64,000 nucleotides of DNA from the NCBI GenBank assembly GCA_947498155.1, contig CANMJD010000006.1, forward strand, positions 62,001 to 126,000, given 5' to 3'. Below are positions 53,262 to 63,045 of the stretch, piece after piece (the stretch's first letter is position 1; each line of letters begins with the position of its first letter). The notes under the pieces are model-generated. The model saw nothing but the letters and a program-made list of their open reading frames with translations, was not told the origin of the DNA and searched no databases. Source of the stretch: an uncultured Pseudoruegeria sp. (GTDB taxonomy: Bacteria; Pseudomonadota; Alphaproteobacteria; Rhodobacterales; Rhodobacteraceae). A program made the translations under genes and the position numbers.

Positions 53262-54551
53262 TCAACTTGGATCACCTTCCTTTAATTCACGTTTAAGAGC
53301 TTCGACCTGAGCTTCGAGGTCATCTTTTGGGGCCGTGACAAGACCCGTCTTTGGGTCTAATTTGTTTGGATCCCCGCTCCCAGGCGGCGGACCGGAAGAA
53401 AGCTCAGCTGCGCCGCGGAAAGAATCTTGCGCAAGAGACGTTCCGGTCAACGCCGATGTGGCGTTCGAGACAGCCTGCCAGGACGTGACAAAAACGCCAG
53501 CAATCACCGGACCAAACACCAGCCCCGATGCGCCGAAGACGGCCAGACCACCCAAGGTGCTCACAAAAATCATCAAGTCGGACATTTGTGCGTCCCGCCC
53601 GACAAGCGTTGGGCGCAGAACGTTGTCGATGGTACCGACAACAAGGAACGCCCAGACCGCCAGACCGACGCCCGCCGTAACCGACCCGTCGATCAGCAGA
53701 TAGATGGCACCGCCAACCACCACGCCGGTAGCCCCCAGCCCCGGTATCGCCGCGGCGATAGCCATCACCACGCTCCAGAACGCGGCGCCTTCGATGCCCG
53801 CCATCCAGAACCCGAACCCGCCTAGCGCACCCTGGATCACACCGATCAGCAAGGTTCCCTTGATCGTTGCGCGGCTGACGGAAACGATCCTGCCATGCAG
53901 CTTGTCCTGCAGATCGACCGGCAGTCCGGAATTCTCCAGGATCGGCCGGAACGCCGACGTCTCAAGCGGCAGAAAAAAGAAAAGTGCGTAAATGAAGGTG
54001 AACAGGCCCAGAAAGAAACTCGCCGTTCCGTTGGTCAGTCCTGACAGGGAAGATGCCAAGAACGCGGCAATGGATCCAAGCAGTTCATTTGTCTTCTCAA
54101 CAATCTGGGGACCGGCACCCGCAAGTTCCTCGCGGAACGGAACCCATTGAGGATACTCGAATGTCCCTCCCTTGATCGAGTCGACGTTGTCAGACAGCGT
54201 ATCCAGCAACTGACCGGCCTCTTCTATCAGCCCTTCGGCTTGGGTCGCAGCAAGATGGAAAATGCCGATAAGGGGCGCCACAACAATGATAATTCCAACC
54301 AGTACCGTGATCGTGCTGGCCAGAGCGCTCCTTTGTCCGACGCGGGAAAGAACAGCGCGATAAAACGGTTGAACAAGAACCGCGCAAATCGCCGCCAGCG
54401 CCAGAGCAGCCAAGAAAGGACGTGCAATCTCGATGAACACGATACTGATCAGAACCGTCACAGCCGCCAGCGGCACCAGTGTCAATGTCATCCTTGGGCC
54501 AGAAGACGGCAAATTCATCTTTTCAGCCACGACAGAAGCGTCCTGTTCCAT
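53262..54551 (-). CDS. AI-2E-family membrane exporter
   Basis: A 429-residue AI-2E/PerM-type protein with seven to eight membrane helices (conserved AIAAAIPGLGATGVVVGGAIYLL region and NVLRPTLVGRDAQMSDLMIFVSTLGG, each cited in part) and a charged C-terminal tail. The family includes putative quorum-signal exporters and Na+/H+ antiporters. GGAGGGCGGAAAAG precedes the ATG at 54551. It opens a group of envelope and stress genes. The substrate is unknown. Confidence 0.9.
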   Translation of the reverse strand: MEQDASVVAEKMNLPSSGPRMTLTLVPLAAVTVLISIVFIEIARPFLAALALAAICAVLVQPFYRAVLSRVGQRSALASTITVLVGIIIVVAPLIGIFHLAATQAEGLIEEAGQLLDTLSDNVDSIKGGTFEYPQWVPFREELAGAGPQIVEKTNELLGSIAAFLASSLSGLTNGTASFFLGLFTFIYALFFFLPLETSAFRPILENSGLPVDLQDKLHGRIVSVSRATIKGTLLIGVIQGALGGFGFWMAGIEGAAFWSVVMAIAAAIPGLGATGVVVGGAIYLLIDGSVTAGVGLAVWAFLVVGTIDNVLRPTLVGRDAQMSDLMIFVSTLGGLAVFGASGLVFGPVIAGVFVTSWQAVSNATSALTGTSLAQDSFRGAAELSSGPPPGSGDPNKLDPKTGLVTAPKDDLEAQVEALKRELKEGDPS

Positions 54552-54877
54552 CTTTTCCGCCCTCCATTTCCGCACCAAAACCATAGCATATCAACGTACT
54601 ATGGCCATCTCTCAATCCTGTTTCCAACGTCGCCGGACCGATTGACTAGACCCGATTCGGACCCCGTAGTGCCGAGTTTCACCCGCCGATGTCCGCGCCG
54701 CAATATCTAACTCATTCGCTCGAAGTTTGGAATTGGGATCCGGGGTAAATCAGCTCGTCAGATTGGGGTGTTAAATCGGTTTTTATTTTCTATTTATAAA
54801 CACTTATCCTGCAAACGTATTGCATTTTTCGCCCTCTAGCACTAAAATTTGGTTTTGTAGAAACCGACGAGGACCAA
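54552..54877. other. Divergent intergenic region
   Basis: A 326-bp region between the exporter and the coiled-coil gene. An AT-rich stretch (54775-54805) may hold promoters, but no clear -35/-10 pair or operator was identified. Confidence 0.4.
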
Positions 54878-55117
54878 ATGGCCGAAATCTCAAAAATGCT
54901 GCAGGATTTGCAGCAGCGCCGCGACGAGTTGAAATTGCAACTTCACCTCGCTTCGAAGGAAGCCGAAGATGAATGGGAAGAATTGATGGGTGAATGGGAC
55001 AAGTTCCTGTCACACTCGCAATTCGAAAAGACGGCCGAGGAAGTTGGCGAATCCGCCCGCGAGCTTGGTTTGAAGATGAAAAGCACTTACGACAGTATGA
55101 AGAAGCAGTTGGGCTGA
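54878..55117 (+). CDS. Small coiled-coil protein
   Basis: A 79-residue, highly charged protein with heptad-like patterns throughout (LQDLQQRRDELKLQLHLASK, SARELGLKMKSTYDSMKKQL). No membrane segment or signal. Resembles small stress-induced coiled-coil proteins of unknown function found near MscS and HdeD genes. GAGGACCAA precedes the ATG. Confidence 0.7.
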   Translation: MAEISKMLQDLQQRRDELKLQLHLASKEAEDEWEELMGEWDKFLSHSQFEKTAEEVGESARELGLKMKSTYDSMKKQLG

Positions 55118-55132
55118 CAGTCCCAGGCTTGA

Positions 55133-56356
55133 TCATTCGACGAAATCTGATTTCGGCGCCCCGGTCAGCGGGTCGCCGAAAAAATTCAGCGTCTGCGTCG
55201 GATAGGCAAGCTCGGTTCCCGAGCTTTTGACAGCCTGCAGAATTGCCAAAGTCAGATTCTCTTTCGTCTGCAGATACGCGTCGTAGTCTGCGCCCTTGGT
55301 CCAGACATACATTAGGATATTAACGGAACTCGGTCCAATTTCGTTGATGTAGATGTACTGCGCCGCTTCCGCATCCAGATGGAAATCGCCGCTGTTCTTA
55401 TGATGCTGCCGCAATGTATCCCGCACCGCCTCGATCTGTTCACGGGTAGACGACAGCACCAATGGAACGACAACCTTGACCCGGCGGTGACGGCGTGCCG
55501 AGTAATTCAGCACGACGGAGTTCGACAGATCGGAATTTGGGATGTAGCGCGGGATCTGATCGAACCCGACAACCAGTGTGGACCGCAGATCAATGCGTTG
55601 GACGGTTCCGACAAACTGGCCTTCGACCTGGATCGCATCACCGCTTTTGAACCTGTTCTCGCTCATGTTGGTCATACCGGCGACAAGGTTTCGGATCAGG
55701 TCCTGGGTGGCTATTGCCACGCCTGCGCCCAACACGCCAACTCCGGTCAGGGCACCGCTGATGTCCACCTGCCAGACCTTCAATAGCGATGTCAGCCCGA
55801 ATAGCAGAATAGCAAACTGGCTGACCCGCTGGACCCAGCTTGTCTCTCTTTTCGCTGGTCCGATCTTGTCGGCGACCAGAAGCGAAACAAACGGGCCGCT
55901 CAGTTGATACCAGGTGGCAAAAACCGCGACCAGAGAAACCGAACCTAGCACCTTGTTCAGTATTCCGCCCAGAATTTCGGGCGGATTGATCGCGTCCAGC
56001 GTCAGAAAGATCGCGAAAGTCACGGCCAGAACCTGCACCGCGATCTTCAGCTGTGATGTGACCTCGTCGGTTAGCGAGACTGAAAACCGTTTCAGAAGTG
56101 CTTCGAACGCACCGACAGTCCAGTCGGACAGCTTCTTGCGCAGCAAGAAAACAACAAGAAGTGCAACGGCCGACAGCGCAAGAGTGTTCGGGTCGACAGT
56201 GACCAGCCACCGGTTCACGGCGTTCCCGAAATTCTGAACGATGCTCGGCCAGTTGGCTGTGTCTAGTTCCACAATAAAGCTCTGTTCTTGCAATGACGAT
56301 CTGGCAGACACACTGTCACTGGGGGGCACATTAGGCCAGACAATTTTGGCCGTCAC
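55133..56356 (-). CDS. MscS-family mechanosensitive channel
   Basis: A 407-residue MscS-type protein with N-terminal membrane helices, the pore-lining glycine/alanine-rich helix (ALTGVGVLGAGVAIATQDLIRN), and the cytoplasmic beta/alpha domains (DAIQVEGQFVGTVQRIDLRST). It releases solutes on hypo-osmotic shock. The start is GTG with a weak RBS, so the exact N-terminus is unsure. It converges with the small coiled-coil gene. Confidence 0.9.
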   Translation of the reverse strand: MTAKIVWPNVPPSDSVSARSSLQEQSFIVELDTANWPSIVQNFGNAVNRWLVTVDPNTLALSAVALLVVFLLRKKLSDWTVGAFEALLKRFSVSLTDEVTSQLKIAVQVLAVTFAIFLTLDAINPPEILGGILNKVLGSVSLVAVFATWYQLSGPFVSLLVADKIGPAKRETSWVQRVSQFAILLFGLTSLLKVWQVDISGALTGVGVLGAGVAIATQDLIRNLVAGMTNMSENRFKSGDAIQVEGQFVGTVQRIDLRSTLVVGFDQIPRYIPNSDLSNSVVLNYSARRHRRVKVVVPLVLSSTREQIEAVRDTLRQHHKNSGDFHLDAEAAQYIYINEIGPSSVNILMYVWTKGADYDAYLQTKENLTLAILQAVKSSGTELAYPTQTLNFFGDPLTGAPKSDFVE

Positions 56357-56407
56357 ATCGCCAGCCTACTACCGTTCCAGCATTTCCCCCGTTTTGGTCC
56401 GACGCGA

Positions 56408-56872
56408 CTATTTCTTCTTGCCAGACTTCAGCAATGTCTCGGCAAGCGGCCCCACCAGCCCCGGCAACACCGTTCCAAGCGGGTTTGTGACCACATGCTG
56501 GATGTCCGTGACAACACCTTTCACTTCGGTCGCCACCTGGGTCAGTTCGGCTTCAAGATCCTCGATGGCCATGTCCCGAACTTCTGTCGCGCCTTGCACA
56601 TCCGCATCTGCGCTCATCCGGCTTGCCGCGACGGCCAGCACAACGGCTAGACCGAAATTGACCAGCGCCACGATCAGGGCGGAGGCCTGCGACGACATCG
56701 AAACGTTCAGTGCGAAATACGCCGCCATGTTAACCATGATAAGCCCGATGCCAGCCACAAGCCCGGCCGCCGCCATCAACCCGGTCTGGTTCCGAAGGAC
56801 CGCCATGTGCCGCTGGGCGATCAGACGTTCTGCCCGCAAGGCGATCGAGATATTTCGACTAATACGGTTCAT
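56408..56872 (-). CDS. Holin-family/YqjE-like membrane protein
   Basis: A 154-residue protein with two hydrophobic helices (about 40-65 and 73-95) and a C-terminal acidic amphipathic region. The fold matches the phage holin superfamily (YqjE-like) rather than a real lysis holin. It starts at the ATG at 56872 after AGGAAAG. With the following gene (stop-to-start gap of 11 bp) it resembles a YqjD/YqjE pair. Confidence 0.7.
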   Translation of the reverse strand: MNRISRNISIALRAERLIAQRHMAVLRNQTGLMAAAGLVAGIGLIMVNMAAYFALNVSMSSQASALIVALVNFGLAVVLAVAASRMSADADVQGATEVRDMAIEDLEAELTQVATEVKGVVTDIQHVVTNPLGTVLPGLVGPLAETLLKSGKKK

Positions 56873-56883
56873 TTTTACTTTCC

Positions 56884-57213
56884 TCATTTACGGCCGCTGC
56901 GACCGGCAAGATAGCCCAGCAGGAAGGCTCCAAACACGGTTACAAGCGGTTTTTTTGATGGCAAATCCTTCAGTTCTTCCAGGAAGTGATCCCAAAGACC
57001 TTTCAGTTCATCCACGTTCAGCCCGTGCTGTTCGAGCAGATGTTCAACATCTTGCAACTCCGGATCCGTGGCTTCGTCATTCGTTGCGCTGGTCTCGACT
57101 TGCGGTTCCGCGGCGTCGCTTCGGTTCGGTCGGGCCGCCTTGTCGCCGGTACCGGTTGCAAGCTCATACTCTAGCCCGGTCACTGCCGACTTCATCTTGC
57201 TTTTATTGACCAT
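56884..57213 (-). CDS. YqjD/ElaB-like (DUF883-like) membrane-anchored protein
   Basis: A 109-residue protein: charged N-terminal region, a helix (LQDVEHLLEQHGLNVDELKG), and a single C-terminal glycine-rich membrane helix ending GRSGRK. This is the layout of YqjD/ElaB proteins that tether ribosomes to the membrane in stationary phase. Upstream of and co-directional with the YqjE-like gene. The family match is moderate. Confidence 0.65.
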   Translation of the reverse strand: MVNKSKMKSAVTGLEYELATGTGDKAARPNRSDAAEPQVETSATNDEATDPELQDVEHLLEQHGLNVDELKGLWDHFLEELKDLPSKKPLVTVFGAFLLGYLAGRSGRK

Positions 57214-57254
57214 CGCACCGGCCCTTTCTGTTCTTCAATCGCCTCGCGCCAACG

Positions 57255-58043
57255 TCACTGGAATTGCATGTTGAGTGCCATATAAATTTGCCACTTCGGC
57301 AATCCGTCGCCTTTGTCAAAGACCGAATATTGCGGTTCGACGAAAAAGTTATAGACGGTATCGCCGCGCTTGGTGACCTTGCCAAAGCGCAAGCCAAGGG
57401 GCACCGAGTAGTTGTCATTGGCAAAATTATAGGTCCAGATCGGCGCGCCGCCGGTGTAATAGCCATTGCCGAGTTGATAGAAGGCAAAGGGTTGAAACGC
57501 GCCCAAATTGACCCGGTCCCGACCGTTGGTATCGCCCACACCGCCCCGCCACGTTAGCAGATAACCGTATTGGAATACCGGAGATTCCGCGTTGAAATAG
57601 ACATTCGCCAGCCCCAGTTGCCATTGATCATTTCCCAGCCTGCTGTCGGTGGCCGTGGGCGCCACAACCTGCGGCCCGATCGCAAAGCTGACCGCCGGAT
57701 TGCCGGTGTCGATCTGGTAGGCGGCGAAAATGTCGAAATCACCGATGCCTTCGGCATCTGATCCGCCTGTTCCCAAAGGAAAGCTGTTATAGGGCAACGA
57801 CGCACGGATAAGCCAGTTTGTATCGCCCAATGAAACCGGCTGAGCGTAGCGCAAGACAAACTGGTTTCCGGTGGCATTGCCCAGACCGGTGAATTTCCCG
57901 ATATGATAGTTCTGGATATTGAAGGCTTTGATATCCGCCAAGGGATTGTTGGCCTGCGCAGCGTCTGACTGTGCCTGCGCCTGCAGGGAGAACAGGCCGA
58001 AAACTGCAGCGCAGAATGAGGTCAGTTTAATGGTCATTTTCAT
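57255..58043 (-). CDS. Outer-membrane beta-barrel protein (MetA-pathway/transporter type)
   Basis: A 262-residue secreted protein with a signal peptide (cleavage near AQAQS) and repeated alternating hydrophobic strands ending in an aromatic residue (final FQ), typical of outer-membrane barrels in the phenol-degradation/MetA-pathway family. Probably a passive channel. The ATG at 58043 follows GAGGA. It sits just downstream of the phosphatase gene, perhaps importing that enzyme's products. Confidence 0.75.
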   Translation of the reverse strand: MKMTIKLTSFCAAVFGLFSLQAQAQSDAAQANNPLADIKAFNIQNYHIGKFTGLGNATGNQFVLRYAQPVSLGDTNWLIRASLPYNSFPLGTGGSDAEGIGDFDIFAAYQIDTGNPAVSFAIGPQVVAPTATDSRLGNDQWQLGLANVYFNAESPVFQYGYLLTWRGGVGDTNGRDRVNLGAFQPFAFYQLGNGYYTGGAPIWTYNFANDNYSVPLGLRFGKVTKRGDTVYNFFVEPQYSVFDKGDGLPKWQIYMALNMQFQ

Positions 58044-58091
58044 CTTCAATATCCTCGAAACAAACGTCTAAAATTGCACCGGCGGCGTCAG

Positions 58092-59795
58092 TCATTGCCG
58101 CATCGCCTCGGGCAAGGGCTTTCCAATCGCGCCTGATGGTGGTTTGATCCCAAGATAGGCCGCGATTGTCGGGGCGATATCTACTGTCTCGACAGGGCGC
58201 ACAATACGCGCAGATTCAATACCCGGGCCAGAGATTATCAGCGGCACATGGGTATCATAGGTCCAGGGCGAGCCGTGGGCAGAGGCTACCGTCAGCCCGT
58301 CAAAATCAGCAACAAACCAATGCGGATCAAAGACCACATAGATATCGCCGGACCGCTCGGAATGGAAATTTGCCAGAACGGCGTCTGTAATTCTACCCTT
58401 CGGGACAGATCCCTGTCGCAAATCCGTACTGCCCACCGCATAGGCAATACCGGGAAGCTTGCGCAATTCTTCGGCAACCGCTTTTTCAACCGCGGCCGGA
58501 TCCAGTCCCCTTTCGGCGATAAGCGCCTGATTCAAATAGAGGTAAGGGTTGGAGAAATTCTGGATCAGTTCTTGCGAGGCGCCAAAATCCAGTTCCAGTC
58601 GCAAGAAACCCGGCGCGGTATCGATGCGCTGGAAATCGAACAGACCGGCCTCAATCCCCAGTCCGGCAAGATAGTCGGGGTGTTCGGGGGCACCGTGATC
58701 TGCCGACAAAATAATCAAGCTGTTGTCCAGCCCGACAGTGGCGTCGACATAGGCCAGAAGATCGGCAAGGCTGGCATCAAGTCGGGCGATATTGTCTTCG
58801 GCCTCAAGGCTGGAGGGGCCGAAGATATGCCCGACATAGTCGGTCGAGGACAGACTCACCGACAGGTAATCCGTTACTTCATCTGCGCCGATCTGCTCTG
58901 CCGCCATCAGGGTTTTGGAAAAATCGACCGTGATTTCGTCCCCCGCGGGGCTGAGGGTGAGAAAGGTGGTGAAATACTTGCTGTCCGCTGGCCCCCAGTT
59001 ATGCGGAAAAACGCGCCCGAAACCGGGAAATGCGGTTTCCCACGGCTGATCGTCACGATCCCCGAAAGCATAGGTCTTGGTGTCGTGCATCAGGGACCAG
59101 TCCTGATCTGCATATGACGCCACTTTCCCTTGCGCCTCCCAGTCTTTTACCCAGTCCGGATAGGTATCGCGATAAAAGGTGCTGGTGACAAAACGGCCTT
59201 CGGATTTCGAAAACCAATAGGCTTGCCCCGCATGGCCCGCCATCGCGATGGCGCCACGATCCTTGACCGAAACGCCAAAGATTTTGGAATCCTGGCCAAA
59301 ATGCAGCGCAATTTCATCAGACAGGGTCGAACTCAGAATATTGCGCGGGGATCGGCCATCGGTTGTCGCGGCGCGCTGGGTCGGATCAATCTCTGTTCCG
59401 GCATCGATTCCGGCGGCCCCAACCAAAGGAAAATCGGGATCCTGCACATTGTAAAACGAAGTGCCCGTGCTGCGGTCAAACCAGAGATTTGCCACCATGC
59501 CGTGGATGGCCGGATCCGTTCCCGTAGCCAGCGTAGTGTGGCCCACAATGGTTTCGGTATTGGCGTGCCGGTGATGGGTATTGGCAAAGCTAACGCCGTT
59601 ATCCAGAAGATAGCGAAAACCACCCTGCCCCAAATGGCTGCCATAGCGATGGATAAGATCGCCCCGCAGTTGATCCACCGTGATCTGAAGCACCAGTTTT
59701 GGGGGCTGCTCCGCGCTTGCCAGAGACGCAAATCCGCAGATTCCCCCCATGGCCAGTGCCAGCCCCGCCGCGGGATTTGAAAAGAAAGAGATCAT
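58092..59795 (-). CDS. PafA-like alkaline phosphatase family protein
   Basis: A 567-residue exported member of the alkaline phosphatase superfamily with a signal peptide (cleavage near ASAEQPP). Seen: metal Asp in QITVDQLRGD, the Thr nucleophile region NTETIVGHTTLATG, STDYVGH and SADHGAPEHPD metal motifs. The Thr nucleophile and length match the PafA-type phosphate-irrepressible monoesterases, though phosphodiesterase activity is possible. AGAGGA precedes the ATG at 59795. Neighbours: beta-barrel downstream, HdeD protein upstream. Confidence 0.83.
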   Translation of the reverse strand: MISFFSNPAAGLALAMGGICGFASLASAEQPPKLVLQITVDQLRGDLIHRYGSHLGQGGFRYLLDNGVSFANTHHRHANTETIVGHTTLATGTDPAIHGMVANLWFDRSTGTSFYNVQDPDFPLVGAAGIDAGTEIDPTQRAATTDGRSPRNILSSTLSDEIALHFGQDSKIFGVSVKDRGAIAMAGHAGQAYWFSKSEGRFVTSTFYRDTYPDWVKDWEAQGKVASYADQDWSLMHDTKTYAFGDRDDQPWETAFPGFGRVFPHNWGPADSKYFTTFLTLSPAGDEITVDFSKTLMAAEQIGADEVTDYLSVSLSSTDYVGHIFGPSSLEAEDNIARLDASLADLLAYVDATVGLDNSLIILSADHGAPEHPDYLAGLGIEAGLFDFQRIDTAPGFLRLELDFGASQELIQNFSNPYLYLNQALIAERGLDPAAVEKAVAEELRKLPGIAYAVGSTDLRQGSVPKGRITDAVLANFHSERSGDIYVVFDPHWFVADFDGLTVASAHGSPWTYDTHVPLIISGPGIESARIVRPVETVDIAPTIAAYLGIKPPSGAIGKPLPEAMRQ

Positions 59796-59859
59796 AGCAT
59801 CCTCTGGATAGATCTGGGCGCGCGCGGGGCGAGCCAAAAGGGTAAGCGATTTGCCTGCG

Positions 59860-60414
59860 TCAGGCCTTGGTCTCGGCGTCGGCTTTCAGACCGTAGGCAT
59901 AACGTGCATATCCCGCCCCTTCACCAATCAGTGAGACACCGGCAAAAACACCCAGCAGCACAACGCTGACTTGGGGATAAAGCGAGATCAGATAGATCGA
60001 TGCCAGAACCGAGATCACGCCTGCGAAAATCACCCAGCCGGAGCCGGCCTCGGGCCGCGCCATCACCCCGATGGCGATGCGCAGCAATCCGTTGATGAGA
60101 AGGGCGCCAATCAATACAAGGGTCAAAGCGATCAGACCGTCAAGCGGGCGAAACAGCAGCAGTAAACCCGCAAATGTATTGAATATGCCAAGGATCATAT
60201 AGCCCAGCCGCGCGCGCCAGCCGTCTTTGGTGGTGAAAACCTGCACCAGCATGACCAAGCCGCCAATCACAAGGAAGACGCCCACAATGGTCTCTACGAC
60301 CAACGACACCAAGAAGGGTGCAAAAATGGCACTGGCCCCGCCGATCATCATCAAGATACCCAGTGCGAGGAACCATCCCCAGTTTTTGCTGTGATCTTCC
60401 GTTGAACCCGTCAT
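59860..60414 (-). CDS. HdeD-family membrane protein (DUF308)
   Basis: A 184-residue protein with six membrane helices and the repeated glycine-rich pattern of HdeD (MMIGGASAIFAPFLVSLVVE, VLIGALLINGLLRIAIG), linked to acid stress in enterobacteria. Role here unknown. Nothing recognised in the 195-bp gap upstream. Confidence 0.85.
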   Translation of the reverse strand: MTGSTEDHSKNWGWFLALGILMMIGGASAIFAPFLVSLVVETIVGVFLVIGGLVMLVQVFTTKDGWRARLGYMILGIFNTFAGLLLLFRPLDGLIALTLVLIGALLINGLLRIAIGVMARPEAGSGWVIFAGVISVLASIYLISLYPQVSVVLLGVFAGVSLIGEGAGYARYAYGLKADAETKA

Positions 60415-60609
60415 CTATTATCTGCCTTTTTTAGGTGCCGGTTGCTGTGCCAGCCGGCCGATTTATCGTGTTCACCATCGCCGGATATGACCGTTTTAGC
60501 GTGTGACACTGGATGAGATTTGGAAAGGATTTCGACGTCTGTTTGACCTTCGGTCGGCGGCATGCCTCACCGGCATCAGCGCAATGTGATGCCGGGAAAA
60601 TGGACCAGA

Positions 60610-61119
60610 TCAACCGGTTGCCAGAACCGCCCGCAGCTGGTTTTCATCGCTGACAGACAGGGTTGTTTCGATGATTTCGCCTTTCAACCCTTCAAGCTCA
60701 CTCAGCAGTTTTGCCGGACGGTCTGTCCAGCCGATCATCGCAAGTGCCGAGCTGTCGGGCGTTAGTTTCGCCCCAAGTTTCGCGGCGAGCGCGTCTTCTT
60801 CATCGGCCTGATCCAGCGCGCCAGCCAAGGTTCCCACCCCGCTGCCGGCAGCAGCCCCAAGCAGTAGACCCGCGGCAGGGTTTCCGACCAGCGCGCCGAT
60901 CATCATACCCGTAAGCGATCCAAGAGCGCCGCCGCCGACCATGCCGGTTGCGGCCAGCGCGTCGGAATTTTTGACCCGCATTTCACCCTCGGCATTGCGG
61001 GTAACAACGATGAAATCATCGATCGCGGCTTCCCAATCGGCATCCATTTTTGCAACACGCAGCAGGGCTTCATCAGCAGCATGGCGGCCTTGAAACAGCA
61101 CAATAACGAGATTGGACAT
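60610..61119 (-). CDS. DUF1269 membrane protein
   Basis: A 169-residue protein with a ferredoxin-like N-terminal region (VIVLFQGRHAADEALLRV) and a central Gly/Ala-rich double helix (GGGALGSLTGMMIGALVG, LLLGAAAGSGVGTLAG), typical of DUF1269/glycine-zipper proteins. Function unknown; often near HdeD and arylsulfatase genes. Last residues suggest a soluble tail. Confidence 0.8.
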   Translation of the reverse strand: MSNLVIVLFQGRHAADEALLRVAKMDADWEAAIDDFIVVTRNAEGEMRVKNSDALAATGMVGGGALGSLTGMMIGALVGNPAAGLLLGAAAGSGVGTLAGALDQADEEDALAAKLGAKLTPDSSALAMIGWTDRPAKLLSELEGLKGEIIETTLSVSDENQLRAVLATG

Positions 61120-61201
61120 TTGATATCTCCTGAATTTTTGAAAATCTGTTCCGGCGGCTACAGCAGTGCTGCGGGCAGCCGCCGGATTTTATAACAAGGC
61201 G

Positions 61202-62779
61202 TTACTTGCTGCCGTTGTTTGCGACCATCAGCTCCATGACCTGATCGATCGAGAAGCTCGCCGGTTTCTGACGCGGCGGGAATTCCTCGAAGGTTGCCAG
61301 GAACTGGCCGACGTATTTCTGAGCGGGCACCAGGAAATAGATCCGGTCAATCATCCAGTCATAGTAGGTGTTGGATGTCAGATGCGCCTGCTCATATGGG
61401 TCGCGCCGCAGGTTTGTGATCAAAGGAACGCGCAGCGCGGTCCAGGGCTCGATCCAGGCCCGCAGGGTAGAAACGGCTTTCTGCTCCAGAAAGATCAGCT
61501 TCCAGTCGTCGTAACGCAGGGCCGTCAGTTCCCCCGTATCGGCAAAATAGAAGATCTCGTGACGCGGCCCTTCCTTGGTTTCGCCAGTCAGAATCGGCAG
61601 GAAGTCGTAGCCATCAAGGTGAACCTTGTATTCGCGACCAATGGCCTGAACGCCTCCAGCTTTAAGCTCTTCTTTGATGTTGGCATTCCCCGCAGCCGCT
61701 AGGAAAGTCGGCAACCAGTCCATGTGATGCATGATCTCGTTTGAGACGCTTCCGGCTTCAATGTGGCCAGGCCAGCGCACCAGCGAGGGCACACGCCAGC
61801 CCCCTTCCCAGTTGGTGTTCTTTTCGCTGTAGAACGGGTTGGAACCGGCATCAGGCCAGGTGTTTTTATGGGGGCCGTTGTCGGTGGAATAGTGAACGAT
61901 GGTGTTATCAGTGATACCCAGTTCGTCCAGTACATCCAGAAGCTGACCCACATGCATGTCATGTTCGACCATGCCGTCCCCATATTCATCCTGTCCGGAA
62001 ATTCCGAAATTTGCGTCTTTTACATGGGTGCGGAAGTGCATGCGGGTGCCGTTCCACCAGACATAGAAAGGTTTACCCTGTTCATTGGCGCGTTTGATGA
62101 AATCAATGGCAGCCGCGACTGTTTCATCGTCCACGGTTTCCATGCGCTTCTTGGTCAGGGGGCCGGTGTCTTCGATCATCCCGTCAGCGGAGGATTTGAT
62201 CACACCGCGCGGGCCGAATGCCTCACGGAAGGTTTGCCCATCTGCAAGAATAGCATCCCCCGGATAGTCACGGTTTTCGGGCTCTTCTTCGGCGTTCAGG
62301 TGGTAAAGATTGCCGAAAAACTCATCAAACCCGTGGTTCGTGGGCAGCATCCGGTCCTGATCGCCCAGATGGTTCTTGCCGAACTGGCCCGTGGCATAGC
62401 CTTCGACCTTTAGCAGGCCTGCAATTGTCGGATCTTCTTCTTGCATGCCAAGATCTGCCCCGGGAAGGCCGACTTTGGAAAGACCGGTGCGATAGACTGA
62501 CTGACCCATGATGTAGGATGAACGCCCTGCTGTGCAGGATTGTTCGCCGTAATAATCGGTGAACATCATTCCTTCATCAGCAACACGGTCGATGTTGGGC
62601 GTTTCATAACCCATCAAACCTCTGGTGTAGGCAGAGATATTGGACTGGCCGATATCATCCCCCCAGATCACCAGAATATTGGGCTTGTCTTGGGCAATAG
62701 CTGCACCAGCGGCAAAAAACACGCAGGCCGCGATCGCCCCCGCAACGCCCCTATTCCTTGAACCTAACCTATAAGTCAT
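61202..62779 (-). CDS. Exported arylsulfatase
   Basis: A 525-residue sulfatase with a signal peptide (cleavage near AIAQDKP). Metal Asp41/Asp42 (IWGDDIGQ), the formylglycine site Cys82 in SCTAGRSS (C-x-A-x-R form), and GKNHLGD and STDNGPHKN motifs. The Cys must be converted to formylglycine by FGE or an anSME elsewhere. Likely substrates are sulfate esters of algal polymers or aromatics. GGGAGGAAGA precedes the ATG. Confidence 0.9.
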   Translation of the reverse strand: MTYRLGSRNRGVAGAIAACVFFAAGAAIAQDKPNILVIWGDDIGQSNISAYTRGLMGYETPNIDRVADEGMMFTDYYGEQSCTAGRSSYIMGQSVYRTGLSKVGLPGADLGMQEEDPTIAGLLKVEGYATGQFGKNHLGDQDRMLPTNHGFDEFFGNLYHLNAEEEPENRDYPGDAILADGQTFREAFGPRGVIKSSADGMIEDTGPLTKKRMETVDDETVAAAIDFIKRANEQGKPFYVWWNGTRMHFRTHVKDANFGISGQDEYGDGMVEHDMHVGQLLDVLDELGITDNTIVHYSTDNGPHKNTWPDAGSNPFYSEKNTNWEGGWRVPSLVRWPGHIEAGSVSNEIMHHMDWLPTFLAAAGNANIKEELKAGGVQAIGREYKVHLDGYDFLPILTGETKEGPRHEIFYFADTGELTALRYDDWKLIFLEQKAVSTLRAWIEPWTALRVPLITNLRRDPYEQAHLTSNTYYDWMIDRIYFLVPAQKYVGQFLATFEEFPPRQKPASFSIDQVMELMVANNGSK

Positions 62780-63045
62780 TCTTCCTCCCGGTCGTTCTTT
62801 TCTGACACCCCCGCGTCGCTTGAGCGCGGAAACTGCCGTTTGGTTTCACGATCCAGAGAGACATAGAGTAGAGAATCGCCCGATATGTCGGCAAAGGCGA
62901 ATCTACGGGGTTTTTTCTGCGATAACCGCGGCTGTCGTCTGGGTGATTAGGCTCTGCAGATCCGGTTAGTCACAGAACAGATTGAAGTCTGACCAAAACA
63001 CACTAGGCTTCGGCGAACAGAGATCAATACGATGGTGAGACGCGG
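62780..63045. other. Divergent arylsulfatase/AraC intergenic region
   Basis: A 266-bp region between the sulfatase gene and the AraC-type regulator. It probably holds both promoters. No clear palindrome or -35/-10 pair was found. Confidence 0.4.

Noticed and set aside
53094-53285. 63-codon plus-strand frame
   Set aside because: No RBS, no recognisable features, overlaps the end of the AI-2E-family gene.
56408-56872. Prophage lysis holin
   Set aside because: No phage structural or endolysin genes nearby; pairing with a YqjD-like gene fits the YqjE-type protein.
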